Positions 50,224 to 58,011 of a stretch of DNA of 64,000 nt are shown one piece after another (within the stretch, counting starts at the first letter, position 1; each line of letters opens with the position of its first letter). Below the pieces are notes generated by a model, which made no database searches, had not been told where the DNA came from, and was given only the letters and a program-made list of their open reading frames with translations. A program made the position numbers and the translations under genes. This DNA comes from Pseudomonadota bacterium (lineage in GTDB: Bacteria > Pseudomonadota > Gammaproteobacteria > Burkholderiales > Burkholderiaceae_E). The stretch lies in contig JAEWFA010000037.1 in assembly GCA_023389055.1 (NCBI GenBank), positions 70,289 to 134,288 on the forward strand, given 5' to 3'.

Positions 50224-51111
50224 ATGCTCAGCTTCCAGCAACTGATCCTCCAACTGCAGCAATACTGGGACCGGCAGGGTTGCGCCCTGCTGCAGCCCTA
50301 CGACATGGAGGTCGGCGCGGGCACTTTCCACACGGCGACGTTCCTGCGCGCGATCGGACCCGAGCCTTGGCGCGCGGCCTACGTGCAGCCGTCGCGCCGT
50401 CCGAAGGACGGGCGCTACGGAGAGAACCCGAACCGGCTGCAGCACTACTACCAGTACCAGGTCGTCCTCAAGCCGTCGCCCGTCGACATTCTCGAACGCT
50501 ATCTGGGTTCGCTCGCGGCCATAGGCATCGACACCGCGAACAACGACGTGCGCTTCGTCGAGGACGATTGGGAGTCGCCGACGCTCGGCGCCTGGGGACT
50601 CGGCTGGGAAGTGTGGCTCAACGGCATGGAGGTCACGCAGTTCACGTATTTCCAGGAGGTCGGCTCGCTGAAATGCCAGCCGATCACCGGGGAGATCACC
50701 TACGGGCTGGAACGCATTGCGATGTACCTGCAGGGCGTCGAGAGCGTCTACGATCTGCAGTGGACCGACGGCATCACCTACCGCGACGTCTTCCACCAGA
50801 ACGAGGTCGAGCAGTCGGCGTACAACTTCGAACACGCCGACGTAGCGGTACTGTTTCGCCACTTCGACGACTACGAAGGCGCGGCGATGCGGCTGATCGA
50901 CGCGGGGCTCGCGCTGCCCGCCTACGAACGCGTCCTCGACTGCTCGCACACCTTCAACCTGCTCGACGCGCGCGGGGCGATCTCGGTTACCGAACGCGCG
51001 GCGTACATCGGCCGCGTGCGCAGGCTCGCACGCGCCGTGGCGCAGGCGTACTACGAATCGCGCGAGCGGCTGGGTTTTCCGATGCTCGAAGCGGTGCGCG
51101 ATGTCGCCTGA
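50224..51111 (+). CDS. glyQ: glycyl-tRNA synthetase alpha subunit
   Basis: A 295-residue catalytic subunit of the alpha2beta2 glycyl-tRNA synthetase. Highly conserved stretches: LILQLQQYWDRQGCALLQPY at the start, VQPSRRPKDGRYGENPNRLQ, VEDDWESPTLGAWGLGWEVW and EITYGLERIAMYLQGVESVY. ATG 50224 fits the family start; an ATG at 50194 would add ten residues. It overlaps glyS by 11 bp. Confidence 0.95.
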   Translation: MLSFQQLILQLQQYWDRQGCALLQPYDMEVGAGTFHTATFLRAIGPEPWRAAYVQPSRRPKDGRYGENPNRLQHYYQYQVVLKPSPVDILERYLGSLAAIGIDTANNDVRFVEDDWESPTLGAWGLGWEVWLNGMEVTQFTYFQEVGSLKCQPITGEITYGLERIAMYLQGVESVYDLQWTDGITYRDVFHQNEVEQSAYNFEHADVAVLFRHFDDYEGAAMRLIDAGLALPAYERVLDCSHTFNLLDARGAISVTERAAYIGRVRRLARAVAQAYYESRERLGFPMLEAVRDVA

Positions 51112-53254
51112 CGCCAGCGCGCAGCGCCCCGGCGGCGCGCGGCCTGCCTCGTCTTCCCTCCGCGCCCCGCTCCTCGTGGAGCTGCTCACCGAGGAACTGC
51201 CGCCGAAGGCGCTCGAGCGCCTCGCGGCGGCCTTCGCCGAAGGCCTGGCGAAGTCGCTGCGCACGCGCGGGCTCGTCGACTCCGAAGCGCGCATCGAGCG
51301 CTTCGCCACGCCGCGGCGGCTCGCGGTGCGCATCGACGGCGTCGCGACACGAGCCGACGATCGGCTCGTCGAAACGAAAGGTCCTTCCGTGAAGATCGGT
51401 CTGGACGCCACCGGCGAGCCTACGCAGGCGCTGCTCAAGTGGGCGCAAAGGCTGGGTGCGCCGCTCGACGCGCTGGAGCGCGCGAGCGACGGCAGGCAGG
51501 AGGTGTTCCGGTATCGCAGCGTCGTCGCCGGCGAATCGCTCGCACAGGCAATCTCGCCCGCACTGGAGGAAGCGCTCGCCGGGCTGCCGATTCCCAGGAT
51601 GATGCAGTACCAGCTCGCCGACGGTCGCACCAACGTCTCCTTCGTGCGGCCTGCGCATGGGCTCGTCGTGCTGCACGGCAGGCAGGCGCTCGAAGCATCG
51701 GTGCTCGGACTGGCGGCCGGACGGACCACGCGCGGGCATCGCTTCCAGTCCGGCGGCGAGATCGAGATCGACGAAGCAATTCGCTACGAGGAGAGGCTCG
51801 CGACCGCAGGCCGCGTGGTCGCGTCGTTCGAGGCGCGCCGGGCGCGCATCGAGTCGATGCTGCGGGAACGGGCCGGGCAGCACGAGGCGTCGCTGGGAGA
51901 CGAGGCGCAGTTCGCCCCGCTGCTCGACGAGGTGACTGCGCTGGTCGAGTGGCCCGCCGTGTACGTCGGCGAATTCGAGCACGCGTTCCTGCAGGTTCCG
52001 CAGGAGTGCCTGATCCTCACGATGCGCACGAACCAGAAGTACTTTCCGCTGTTCGATCGTTCGGGACGCCTGCTGTCGAAATTCCTGATCGTCTCGAACA
52101 TGGAAGTCGACGACGCGCGCTCGATCGTCGCCGGCAACGAGCGCGTCGTTCGCCCGCGCCTGGCCGACGCGCGCTTCTTCTTCGACGTCGATCGCCGCGT
52201 GCCGCTCGAACGGCGCGTAGCCGACCTGGGCAACGTCGTCTATCACGCCAAGCTCGGCACGCAGGCCGAGCGCACCGCTCGCGTACGCCGCATCGTGCGC
52301 GCGGTCGCCTCCATGCTCGGCGCCGACGTCGAGCGCGCCGACCGCGCGGCGCTGCTCGCCAAGGCCGACCTGCTTACCGGCATGGTCGGCGAGTTCCCGG
52401 AACTGCAGGGCGTGATGGGCAGCTACTACGCGCGTCACGACGGCGAGGACGACGCGGTCGCGCGCGCGATCGCCGAGCAGTACAGCCCGCGCTTCGCCGG
52501 CGACGCATTGCCGGCGTCGCCCACCGGCACCGCACTGGCGCTCGCCGACAAGCTCGAGACGCTTGCCGGCATGTTCGGCATCGGCCAGCAGCCCACCGGC
52601 GACAAGGATCCCTTCGCGCTGCGCCGGCACGCGCTCGGTGTACTGCGCATGCTGGTGGAAAAAGCGCTGCCCGCGCCGCTCGATGCGCTGGTCGCGGCCG
52701 CCTTCGACGCCTTCGACGCATTCGGTGACGAGATCGCACGAAACGACGAGGCGCTCGTCGCCTTCCTGTTCGAGCGCCTGTCGGGATACCTGCGCGAGCA
52801 GGGGTACTCGGCGCACGAGATCGCGGCGGTCGTCGATCCGCGACCGATGCGGATCGACACGGTTCCGGCGCGTCTGAACGCCGTACGTGCGTTCTCCGGG
52901 CTGCCGGAGGCCGATGCGCTAGCCGCAGCCAACAAGCGCATCGTCAACATCCTGCGCAAATCGCAAGAGCCCGCGCCCGCAGCGATCGACCGCGCGCTGC
53001 TCGTCGAGCCCGCCGAGCGCGCGCTCGCCGAATGCGTCGACGCGCTCGCGCCGCAGGCCGACGAGCGTGCGCGCAACGGCGACTGGTTCGGCGCGATGAG
53101 CGTGATGGCCGGCGCGCGCGACGCAGTCGACCGCTTCTTCGACGAAGTGATGGTGATGTCCGACGACGCGCGACTGCGCGCCAACCGACTCGCACTGCTC
53201 GAGGCGCTGCGCACGCTGATGAACCGCGTCGCCGACATCTCGAAGCTGGGCTGA
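51101..53254 (+). CDS. glyS: glycyl-tRNA synthetase beta subunit
   Basis: A 717-residue tRNA-binding subunit, close to the family length. Typical motifs are LLVELLTEELPPKALERLAA, LTMRTNQKYFPLFDRSGRLL, FDVDRRVPLERRVADLGNVV and GDKDPFALRRHALGVLRML. About 20 extra residues precede the conserved start. It overlaps glyQ. Confidence 0.95.
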   Translation: MSPDASAQRPGGARPASSSLRAPLLVELLTEELPPKALERLAAAFAEGLAKSLRTRGLVDSEARIERFATPRRLAVRIDGVATRADDRLVETKGPSVKIGLDATGEPTQALLKWAQRLGAPLDALERASDGRQEVFRYRSVVAGESLAQAISPALEEALAGLPIPRMMQYQLADGRTNVSFVRPAHGLVVLHGRQALEASVLGLAAGRTTRGHRFQSGGEIEIDEAIRYEERLATAGRVVASFEARRARIESMLRERAGQHEASLGDEAQFAPLLDEVTALVEWPAVYVGEFEHAFLQVPQECLILTMRTNQKYFPLFDRSGRLLSKFLIVSNMEVDDARSIVAGNERVVRPRLADARFFFDVDRRVPLERRVADLGNVVYHAKLGTQAERTARVRRIVRAVASMLGADVERADRAALLAKADLLTGMVGEFPELQGVMGSYYARHDGEDDAVARAIAEQYSPRFAGDALPASPTGTALALADKLETLAGMFGIGQQPTGDKDPFALRRHALGVLRMLVEKALPAPLDALVAAAFDAFDAFGDEIARNDEALVAFLFERLSGYLREQGYSAHEIAAVVDPRPMRIDTVPARLNAVRAFSGLPEADALAAANKRIVNILRKSQEPAPAAIDRALLVEPAERALAECVDALAPQADERARNGDWFGAMSVMAGARDAVDRFFDEVMVMSDDARLRANRLALLEALRTLMNRVADISKLG

Positions 53255-53280
53255 CGGCTTCGCCCATCGCATCGACGGCC

Positions 53281-53814
53281 GTGAAGCTCATCGTTCTCGA
53301 CCGCGACGGCGTCATCAATCACGACAGCGACGCCTACGTCAAGAGCCCCGACGAATGGCGGCCGCTGCCGGGCAGCCTCGACGCCATTGCCCGGCTGAGC
53401 AAGGCGGGCTACCGGGTCGTGGTGGCGACGAACCAGTCGGGAGTGGCTCGCAAGCTCTTCGACGTCGCCACGCTCGGGCGAATCCACGCGAAGATGCACC
53501 GCGCCGTGGCCGAAGCGGGCGGGCGCATCGACGCGGTCTTCTTCTGCCCGCACGGACCCGATGAAGGCTGCGCCTGCCGCAAGCCGCGACCGGGCCTGTT
53601 CGACCAAATCCTCCAGCGCTTCCAGGCGGCGACCACCGACGTGCACGCCATCGGCGACCAGCTGCGCGACCTGCAGGCCGCGCACGCGGCAGGCTGCCGT
53701 CCGGTGCTCGTGCTCACCGGCAAGGGTCGCACAACGCTCGCCGCCGGCGGGCTGCCGGCCGAAACCGTCGTGCGCGTCGACCTCGCGGCAGTCGCCGCCG
53801 AGCTCGCTCCGTGA
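53281..53814 (+). CDS. gmhB: D-glycero-beta-D-manno-heptose-1,7-bisphosphate 7-phosphatase
   Basis: A 177-residue HAD-family phosphatase for ADP-heptose and LPS inner-core synthesis. The start is GTG 53281. It has the nucleophile Asp in VLDRDGVINHDSDAYVKSPD, VVATNQSGVA, the zinc loop CPHGPDEGCACRKPRPGL and IGDQLRDLQAAHAAG, where the usual Asp before LxD is Gln-Leu-Arg-Asp. It follows glyS by 26 bp. Confidence 0.92.
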   Translation: MKLIVLDRDGVINHDSDAYVKSPDEWRPLPGSLDAIARLSKAGYRVVVATNQSGVARKLFDVATLGRIHAKMHRAVAEAGGRIDAVFFCPHGPDEGCACRKPRPGLFDQILQRFQAATTDVHAIGDQLRDLQAAHAAGCRPVLVLTGKGRTTLAAGGLPAETVVRVDLAAVAAELAP

Positions 53815-53902
53815 TGGCGCTGCGCTGGGCGACGCACGAGCTGTGCTACGTTTTCACGCGTATCGATCGGCGAGCCGATCGCCAGCGCCGGCGAGAGGGC
53901 TG
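53813..53902 (+). other. 29-codon frame after gmhB, possible relic of plsC
   Basis: An ATG overlaps the gmhB stop (TGATG) and opens a frame of 29 codons beginning MALRWATHELCYVFTRI. In related genomes plsC usually sits here. The short frame and the lack of any acyltransferase motif mean only its coupling-type start would remain. The rest of 53815-54011 holds nothing I recognise. Confidence 0.2.
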
Positions 53903-54011
53903 AAGCGCTGTCGGCCGAAGCAGGAAGCGGGATCGAGGGCGAGATGCACAGAACCAGTCCGCATGTCTATCGCAGCGTAGCGCCCGCCCTGCCGGCGTCG
54001 GCGCCGCAGCC

Positions 54012-54860
54012 ATGAGCTCGCGCAGCAACGGCGCGCGGCGCGCGCCGACTCCGGTGCCCGCGGAACCTTCGCGCCAGCTGATCCTTCCCCTGTTCGATCC
54101 GCTGCATGCGCCGCCGGGAGCCTCCGGCAATGCCATGGCGCCAGGTGGCACGACGCGCGTGGCCCGGCTTTGCGAGCAGTGGCTGCGCTACGAGTTGCTG
54201 CGCTCCAGGCGGCGCACGATCGGCTTCGTCATCGACGAGCGTGGCCTGCGCGTGACGGCACCGCGCTGGGTGTCGGTGCACGAGATCGAATCGGCACTGC
54301 AGGGCAAGGCGAACTGGATCGTGCGCAAGTTGGCCGAATGGCGCGCGCACCAGGCGCGCCGCGACCGCCTCACGGTACGCTGGGAGCACGGAGCGTCCTT
54401 GCGCTATCTCGGCGAGACGCTCACGCTGTGCGTCGCAGGGAACGCGCGACGCACCGAACGCGTCGATGACCGCCTGGTCGTCGGGCTGCCGGCGCATGCC
54501 CGTGCGGAGCAGCTGAAAGACCGCGTCCAGTGCTGGCTGCAGGCACGTGCGCGCGACGTGTTTGCCGAGCGCATCGAGTGGTTCGGCGCGCGCCACGGTT
54601 TCACGCCCCGTCGCTGGTCGCTGTCGTCGGCTCGTACGCGCTGGGGCAGTTGCAGTGCGGACGGATCGATCCGCCTGAACTGGCGCCTCGTGCACTTCCC
54701 GATCGACATCATCGATTACGTCATCGCGCACGAGCTCGCACATCTGCGCGAGCTCAACCACGGCGCGCGCTTCTGGCAGATCGTCGGTGATCTGTTCCCC
54801 GAGTACGAACGAGCACGTGCATGGCTGCGCGACTTTCCCGAGGACACCGCGTCGCAATGA
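54012..54860 (+). CDS. YgjP/DUF45-like metal-dependent peptidase
   Basis: A 282-residue protein whose second half carries the zincin motif HELAHLRELNHGARFW (HExxH plus a downstream His) of the YgjP/DUF45 family. Just before it is the conserved SLSSARTRWGSCSADGSIRL and INWRL-like stretch. The first 45 residues look disordered. It has no signal peptide. Substrate is unknown. It sits between gmhB and gloA. Confidence 0.88.
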   Translation: MSSRSNGARRAPTPVPAEPSRQLILPLFDPLHAPPGASGNAMAPGGTTRVARLCEQWLRYELLRSRRRTIGFVIDERGLRVTAPRWVSVHEIESALQGKANWIVRKLAEWRAHQARRDRLTVRWEHGASLRYLGETLTLCVAGNARRTERVDDRLVVGLPAHARAEQLKDRVQCWLQARARDVFAERIEWFGARHGFTPRRWSLSSARTRWGSCSADGSIRLNWRLVHFPIDIIDYVIAHELAHLRELNHGARFWQIVGDLFPEYERARAWLRDFPEDTASQ

Positions 54861-54903
54861 GCCGTTCGGCCCGACGACGCACCACCACAGGGGGAAACTC
54901 CCG

Positions 54904-55308
54904 ATGAGGATCCTGCACACGATGCTGCGGGTCGGCGACCTGCAGCGCTCGACCGACTTCTATACGAGGGTCATGGGAATGCGCCTTCTGCGCACCACCG
55001 ATCGTCCCGACCAGGGGTATTCGCTCGCCTTTGTCGGATACGGCGGCGAATCCACCGACGCGGTGCTCGAGCTCACGTGGAACCACGGCGTCGAACGCTA
55101 CGATCTCGGCACGGCTTACGGCCACATCGCGATCGAGGTTCCCGACGCAGCCGAGGCATGCGAGCGGATCCGCGCCTCCGGAGGCAAGGTCGTTCGCGAA
55201 GCCGGTCCGGTGAAAGGCGGCTCGACGATCATCGCCTTCGTGGAAGATCCGGACGGCTATCGCATCGAGCTCATCGAACGTTCGGGCACGCGCGCGTCGT
55301 CGACGTGA
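54904..55308 (+). CDS. gloA: lactoylglutathione lyase (glyoxalase I)
   Basis: A 134-residue enzyme converting the methylglyoxal-glutathione hemithioacetal to S-lactoylglutathione. It has the full short GloA set: MLRVGDLQRSTDFYTRVMGM, the metal ligands His5, Glu57 (VLELTWNHG), His75 (YGHIAIEV) and Glu123 (YRIELIER), and GGSTIIAFVEDPDGY. The last 52 bp overlap the 3' end of the convergent membrane-protein gene. Confidence 0.95.
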   Translation: MRILHTMLRVGDLQRSTDFYTRVMGMRLLRTTDRPDQGYSLAFVGYGGESTDAVLELTWNHGVERYDLGTAYGHIAIEVPDAAEACERIRASGGKVVREAGPVKGGSTIIAFVEDPDGYRIELIERSGTRASST

Positions 55309-55748
55309 TCGGACGCGACGTCCGCGAGCTTGCGTGCGTCGTCGATGTTCCCCCACATCACCCAAGCGGCGAGAAACCACGCGCAGGCCTCGACTGCGTG
55401 GACCGCGGCGGAGCCCGGACGCAGCACCAGCATCATGCGTGCGCCGAGCAGCGCCGACGGAGCGAGCACGGTGAGCACGAGCGTGGCGACGAAGTACAGG
55501 CGTTCGCGCAACCGGTGAGCTTCGCGTGCGTCGGTGTCGCGAGCGACGCGCCGAACGGCGATCGCCGTCACCGTCATCGATGCTGCGAGGAGCGGGATGC
55601 CGAACTGGAGCATCGCCATGCGGACCGTACGCAGCACGGGGCCGGGTTCGAGCCAGAGCGCCGCCAGCGACGCGACCACCAACGCGAGCCCGAACGCGAA
55701 CGATATCTCGCAGGCCGCGAGCAGGATGCGCGTCGGGTTCGTCCTCAT
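55257..55748 (-). CDS. four-helix membrane protein of unknown function
   Basis: A 163-residue protein from ATG 55748 (an ATG at 55784 is also possible). It has four hydrophobic segments: ILLAACEISFAFGLALVVAS, MLQFGIPLLAASMTVTAIAV, LYFVATLVLTVLAPSALLGA and AVEACAWFLAAWVMWG. The loops are Arg-rich. No family is recognised. It ends inside gloA on the other strand. The clean membrane pattern is the main reason to call it real. Confidence 0.55.
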   Translation of the reverse strand: MRTNPTRILLAACEISFAFGLALVVASLAALWLEPGPVLRTVRMAMLQFGIPLLAASMTVTAIAVRRVARDTDAREAHRLRERLYFVATLVLTVLAPSALLGARMMLVLRPGSAAVHAVEACAWFLAAWVMWGNIDDARKLADVASDHVDDARVPERSMSSMR

Positions 55749-55847
55749 GCGACGCGCGGGGCGAACATGGGAGATGCCCGACATCCCTCGCCTCCGCTGG
55801 CCGCGCTTCCCCGTGGCGATCGACTGTGCGCCGTTTTCCGGTGAGCG

Positions 55848-56663
55848 TCAACGAAGCGGTGGAGGCGGCGCACCGACGCAGCTGTCCGCAATCGACAGCC
55901 ATTGCGGCACGTCGATCTGCTCCGGTCGCAACGTCGCCTCGAGGGGCGGCCGCGGCGCGCCGTGCGCATCGAGCCACGGCAGCAGCGTCGTTCGAATCAT
56001 CTTGCGTCGCTGGGTGAACGCGGCAGCGAGCGCCTGCTGCAGCGGCACGGGATCTCGCAAGAGCTGGTCGTTGCGCACGCGCATGCGCACCACCGACGAC
56101 TCGACCTTCGGAGGAGGCTCGAAGGCCTGCGGCGCAACGTCGAACAGCCGTTCGACCCGATAGAACGCCTGCATCAGCACCGACAGCCTGCCGAAGTCGC
56201 GTGTCGACGGCTTCGCGACGATGCGATCGACGACTTCACGCTGCAGCATGAAGTGCTGGTCGCGCACATGGGCGCGAAACTGCAGCAGTCGTACGAGCAG
56301 CGGGCTGGAGACGTTGTACGGCAGGTTGCCGACGATGCGCAGGCGCCGTTCCGCGGATCGGGCGATCGCGGCGAAATCGAAGCGCAGCGCATCGGCCTCG
56401 TGCAGGGTCAGCCGCTGCGGCGCATGCCGCGAGCGCAGGCGAGCGGCGAGATCGCGGTCGATCTCCACCGCGTGCAGGTGCGCGATGCGCTCGAGCAGCG
56501 CATCGGTAAGGGCAGCGAGCCCCGGCCCGATCTCGACCAGGAGTTCACCTTCGCGGGGGTCGATCGCGTCGACGATCGCCCGGACCACCGAGGCATCGGC
56601 CAGGAAATGCTGCCCGAAGCGCTTGCGTGGGCGATGTGCGCCGCGCTCGTGGTCAGCGCTCAC
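55848..56663 (-). CDS. rsmA: 16S rRNA dimethyladenosine transferase RsmA (KsgA)
   Basis: A 271-residue SAM-dependent methyltransferase that dimethylates two adjacent adenosines near the 16S 3' end. It has KRFGQHFLADASVVRAIVDA, the SAM loop EIGPGLAALTDALL, the catalytic NLPYNVSSPLLVRLLQ and PPPKVESSVVRM. It overlaps surA by 11 bp. In many relatives pdxA lies between surA and rsmA; it is absent here. Confidence 0.94.
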   Translation of the reverse strand: MSADHERGAHRPRKRFGQHFLADASVVRAIVDAIDPREGELLVEIGPGLAALTDALLERIAHLHAVEIDRDLAARLRSRHAPQRLTLHEADALRFDFAAIARSAERRLRIVGNLPYNVSSPLLVRLLQFRAHVRDQHFMLQREVVDRIVAKPSTRDFGRLSVLMQAFYRVERLFDVAPQAFEPPPKVESSVVRMRVRNDQLLRDPVPLQQALAAAFTQRRKMIRTTLLPWLDAHGAPRPPLEATLRPEQIDVPQWLSIADSCVGAPPPPLR

Positions 56664-58011
56664 CGGACGACGGTTGCGCGGCCATCGCGTACCGGTCGAG
56701 CTTGTACTCCACGTAGGTGCGATCGCGCAGCTGGCGCAGCCAGTCTTCGTAGTTCTCTTCGATGCGCCGCTCGCGCAGCGCCTGGCGAGCCTGCTGGCGC
56801 AACCGGTCGGGCGAGCTCTCGTCGGTGCGCCGCTCGAGGACCTGGATCAGGTGCACGCCGAACGGCGTGCGCACGGGCTCGCTGAGCTGTCCCGGCGCCA
56901 ACGCGTTCATCGCACGTTCGAATTCGGGAACGGTGTCGCCCGGGTACACCCAGCCGAGGTCTCCGCCGCGGCCGGCGCTGCCGTCGACCGAATACTGGCG
57001 AGCCAGCTCGGCGAAATCCCCGGTGCCCGCCTCGATGCGCTGCCGGATCTCGCGCAACCGGCGCACGGCTTCGTCCTCGCTGACGACCTCGTTCGGTCGG
57101 ATCAGGATGTGGCGCGCGTGCGTCTGCACGACCGGCTTGCCGGTCGCCACCGGCATCGATTCGCTGCGCCGCTCGATCAACTTCAACACGTGGAACCCGG
57201 CCGGGCTGCGCAGCACCGGCGCGACGCCCCCCGGGTTCAGCGGCCGCACGGCATCGACGAACAACTGCGGCAGGCGATCGGCCGCGCGCCAGCCCAGCGA
57301 GCCGCCGCTCATCGCTTCGGGGGCATCGGAGAAAGCGGCGGCGAGCCGGCCGAAGTCGGCGCCGGCCTGCAGTTGCCGTTCGATTTCCTCGGCGCGCAGG
57401 CGCTGGCGTTCGATCTGCTCGGCACTGGCGCCTTCGGGCAGGCGCAGCAGGATCTGCGCGACGTGCAACTCGGTGCGGTCGGACGCATCGGCTCCTTTCT
57501 GCGAGGCGAGGAAGGCGTCGACGTCGGCGTCGCTGATCTGCACCTTGCTGTCGATCTCGCGCTCGCGCAGCCGCTGCCGCACCATCTGGCCCCGCACCTC
57601 GTCGCGGAACTGCTCGAATTCGATTCCCTGCCGATCCAGGCGCTCGCGCAGCTGCGCGGAGGTGAGCCGGTTTTCCGCGGCGATCGCTCCGATCGCGCGC
57701 TCGAGCTGCGCGTCGTCGACTCGCAGGCCGGAGTCGCGCGCGAGTTGCATCTGCGCCCGATCGACGATCATGCGTTCGAGCACCTGGCGCTCGAGCACGT
57801 CCGACGGCGGCACTTCGATGTTCTGCTCGCGCAGCTGACGTTCGACCATCAGCATCTGCTGCTGCAGCTCGCGCTCGGTGATCGCCTCGCTGTTGACGAC
57901 CGCAGCGATGCGGTCGATTTCGAGCGGGGCGGCTTGCGCGGACGCGAACGCGATGATGACGACGGCTGCCGAGAAGACGGCAGCCAGGCGGAGAAGGAAT
58001 CGGGAAGGCAT
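56653..58011 (-). CDS. surA: periplasmic chaperone/PPIase SurA
   Basis: A 452-residue outer-membrane-protein chaperone. It has a signal peptide (FLLRLAAVFSAAVVIIAFAS, then AQA), a helical N-terminal domain (IDRIAAVVNSEAITERELQQ) and two parvulin domains (about 170-275, HVAQILLRLP; about 290-395, HARHILIRPNEVVSEDEAVR), then a C-terminal helix. ATG 58011 shares one base with the lptD stop. It is co-transcribed with lptD and rsmA. Confidence 0.94.
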   Translation of the reverse strand: MPSRFLLRLAAVFSAAVVIIAFASAQAAPLEIDRIAAVVNSEAITERELQQQMLMVERQLREQNIEVPPSDVLERQVLERMIVDRAQMQLARDSGLRVDDAQLERAIGAIAAENRLTSAQLRERLDRQGIEFEQFRDEVRGQMVRQRLREREIDSKVQISDADVDAFLASQKGADASDRTELHVAQILLRLPEGASAEQIERQRLRAEEIERQLQAGADFGRLAAAFSDAPEAMSGGSLGWRAADRLPQLFVDAVRPLNPGGVAPVLRSPAGFHVLKLIERRSESMPVATGKPVVQTHARHILIRPNEVVSEDEAVRRLREIRQRIEAGTGDFAELARQYSVDGSAGRGGDLGWVYPGDTVPEFERAMNALAPGQLSEPVRTPFGVHLIQVLERRTDESSPDRLRQQARQALRERRIEENYEDWLRQLRDRTYVEYKLDRYAMAAQPSSGER

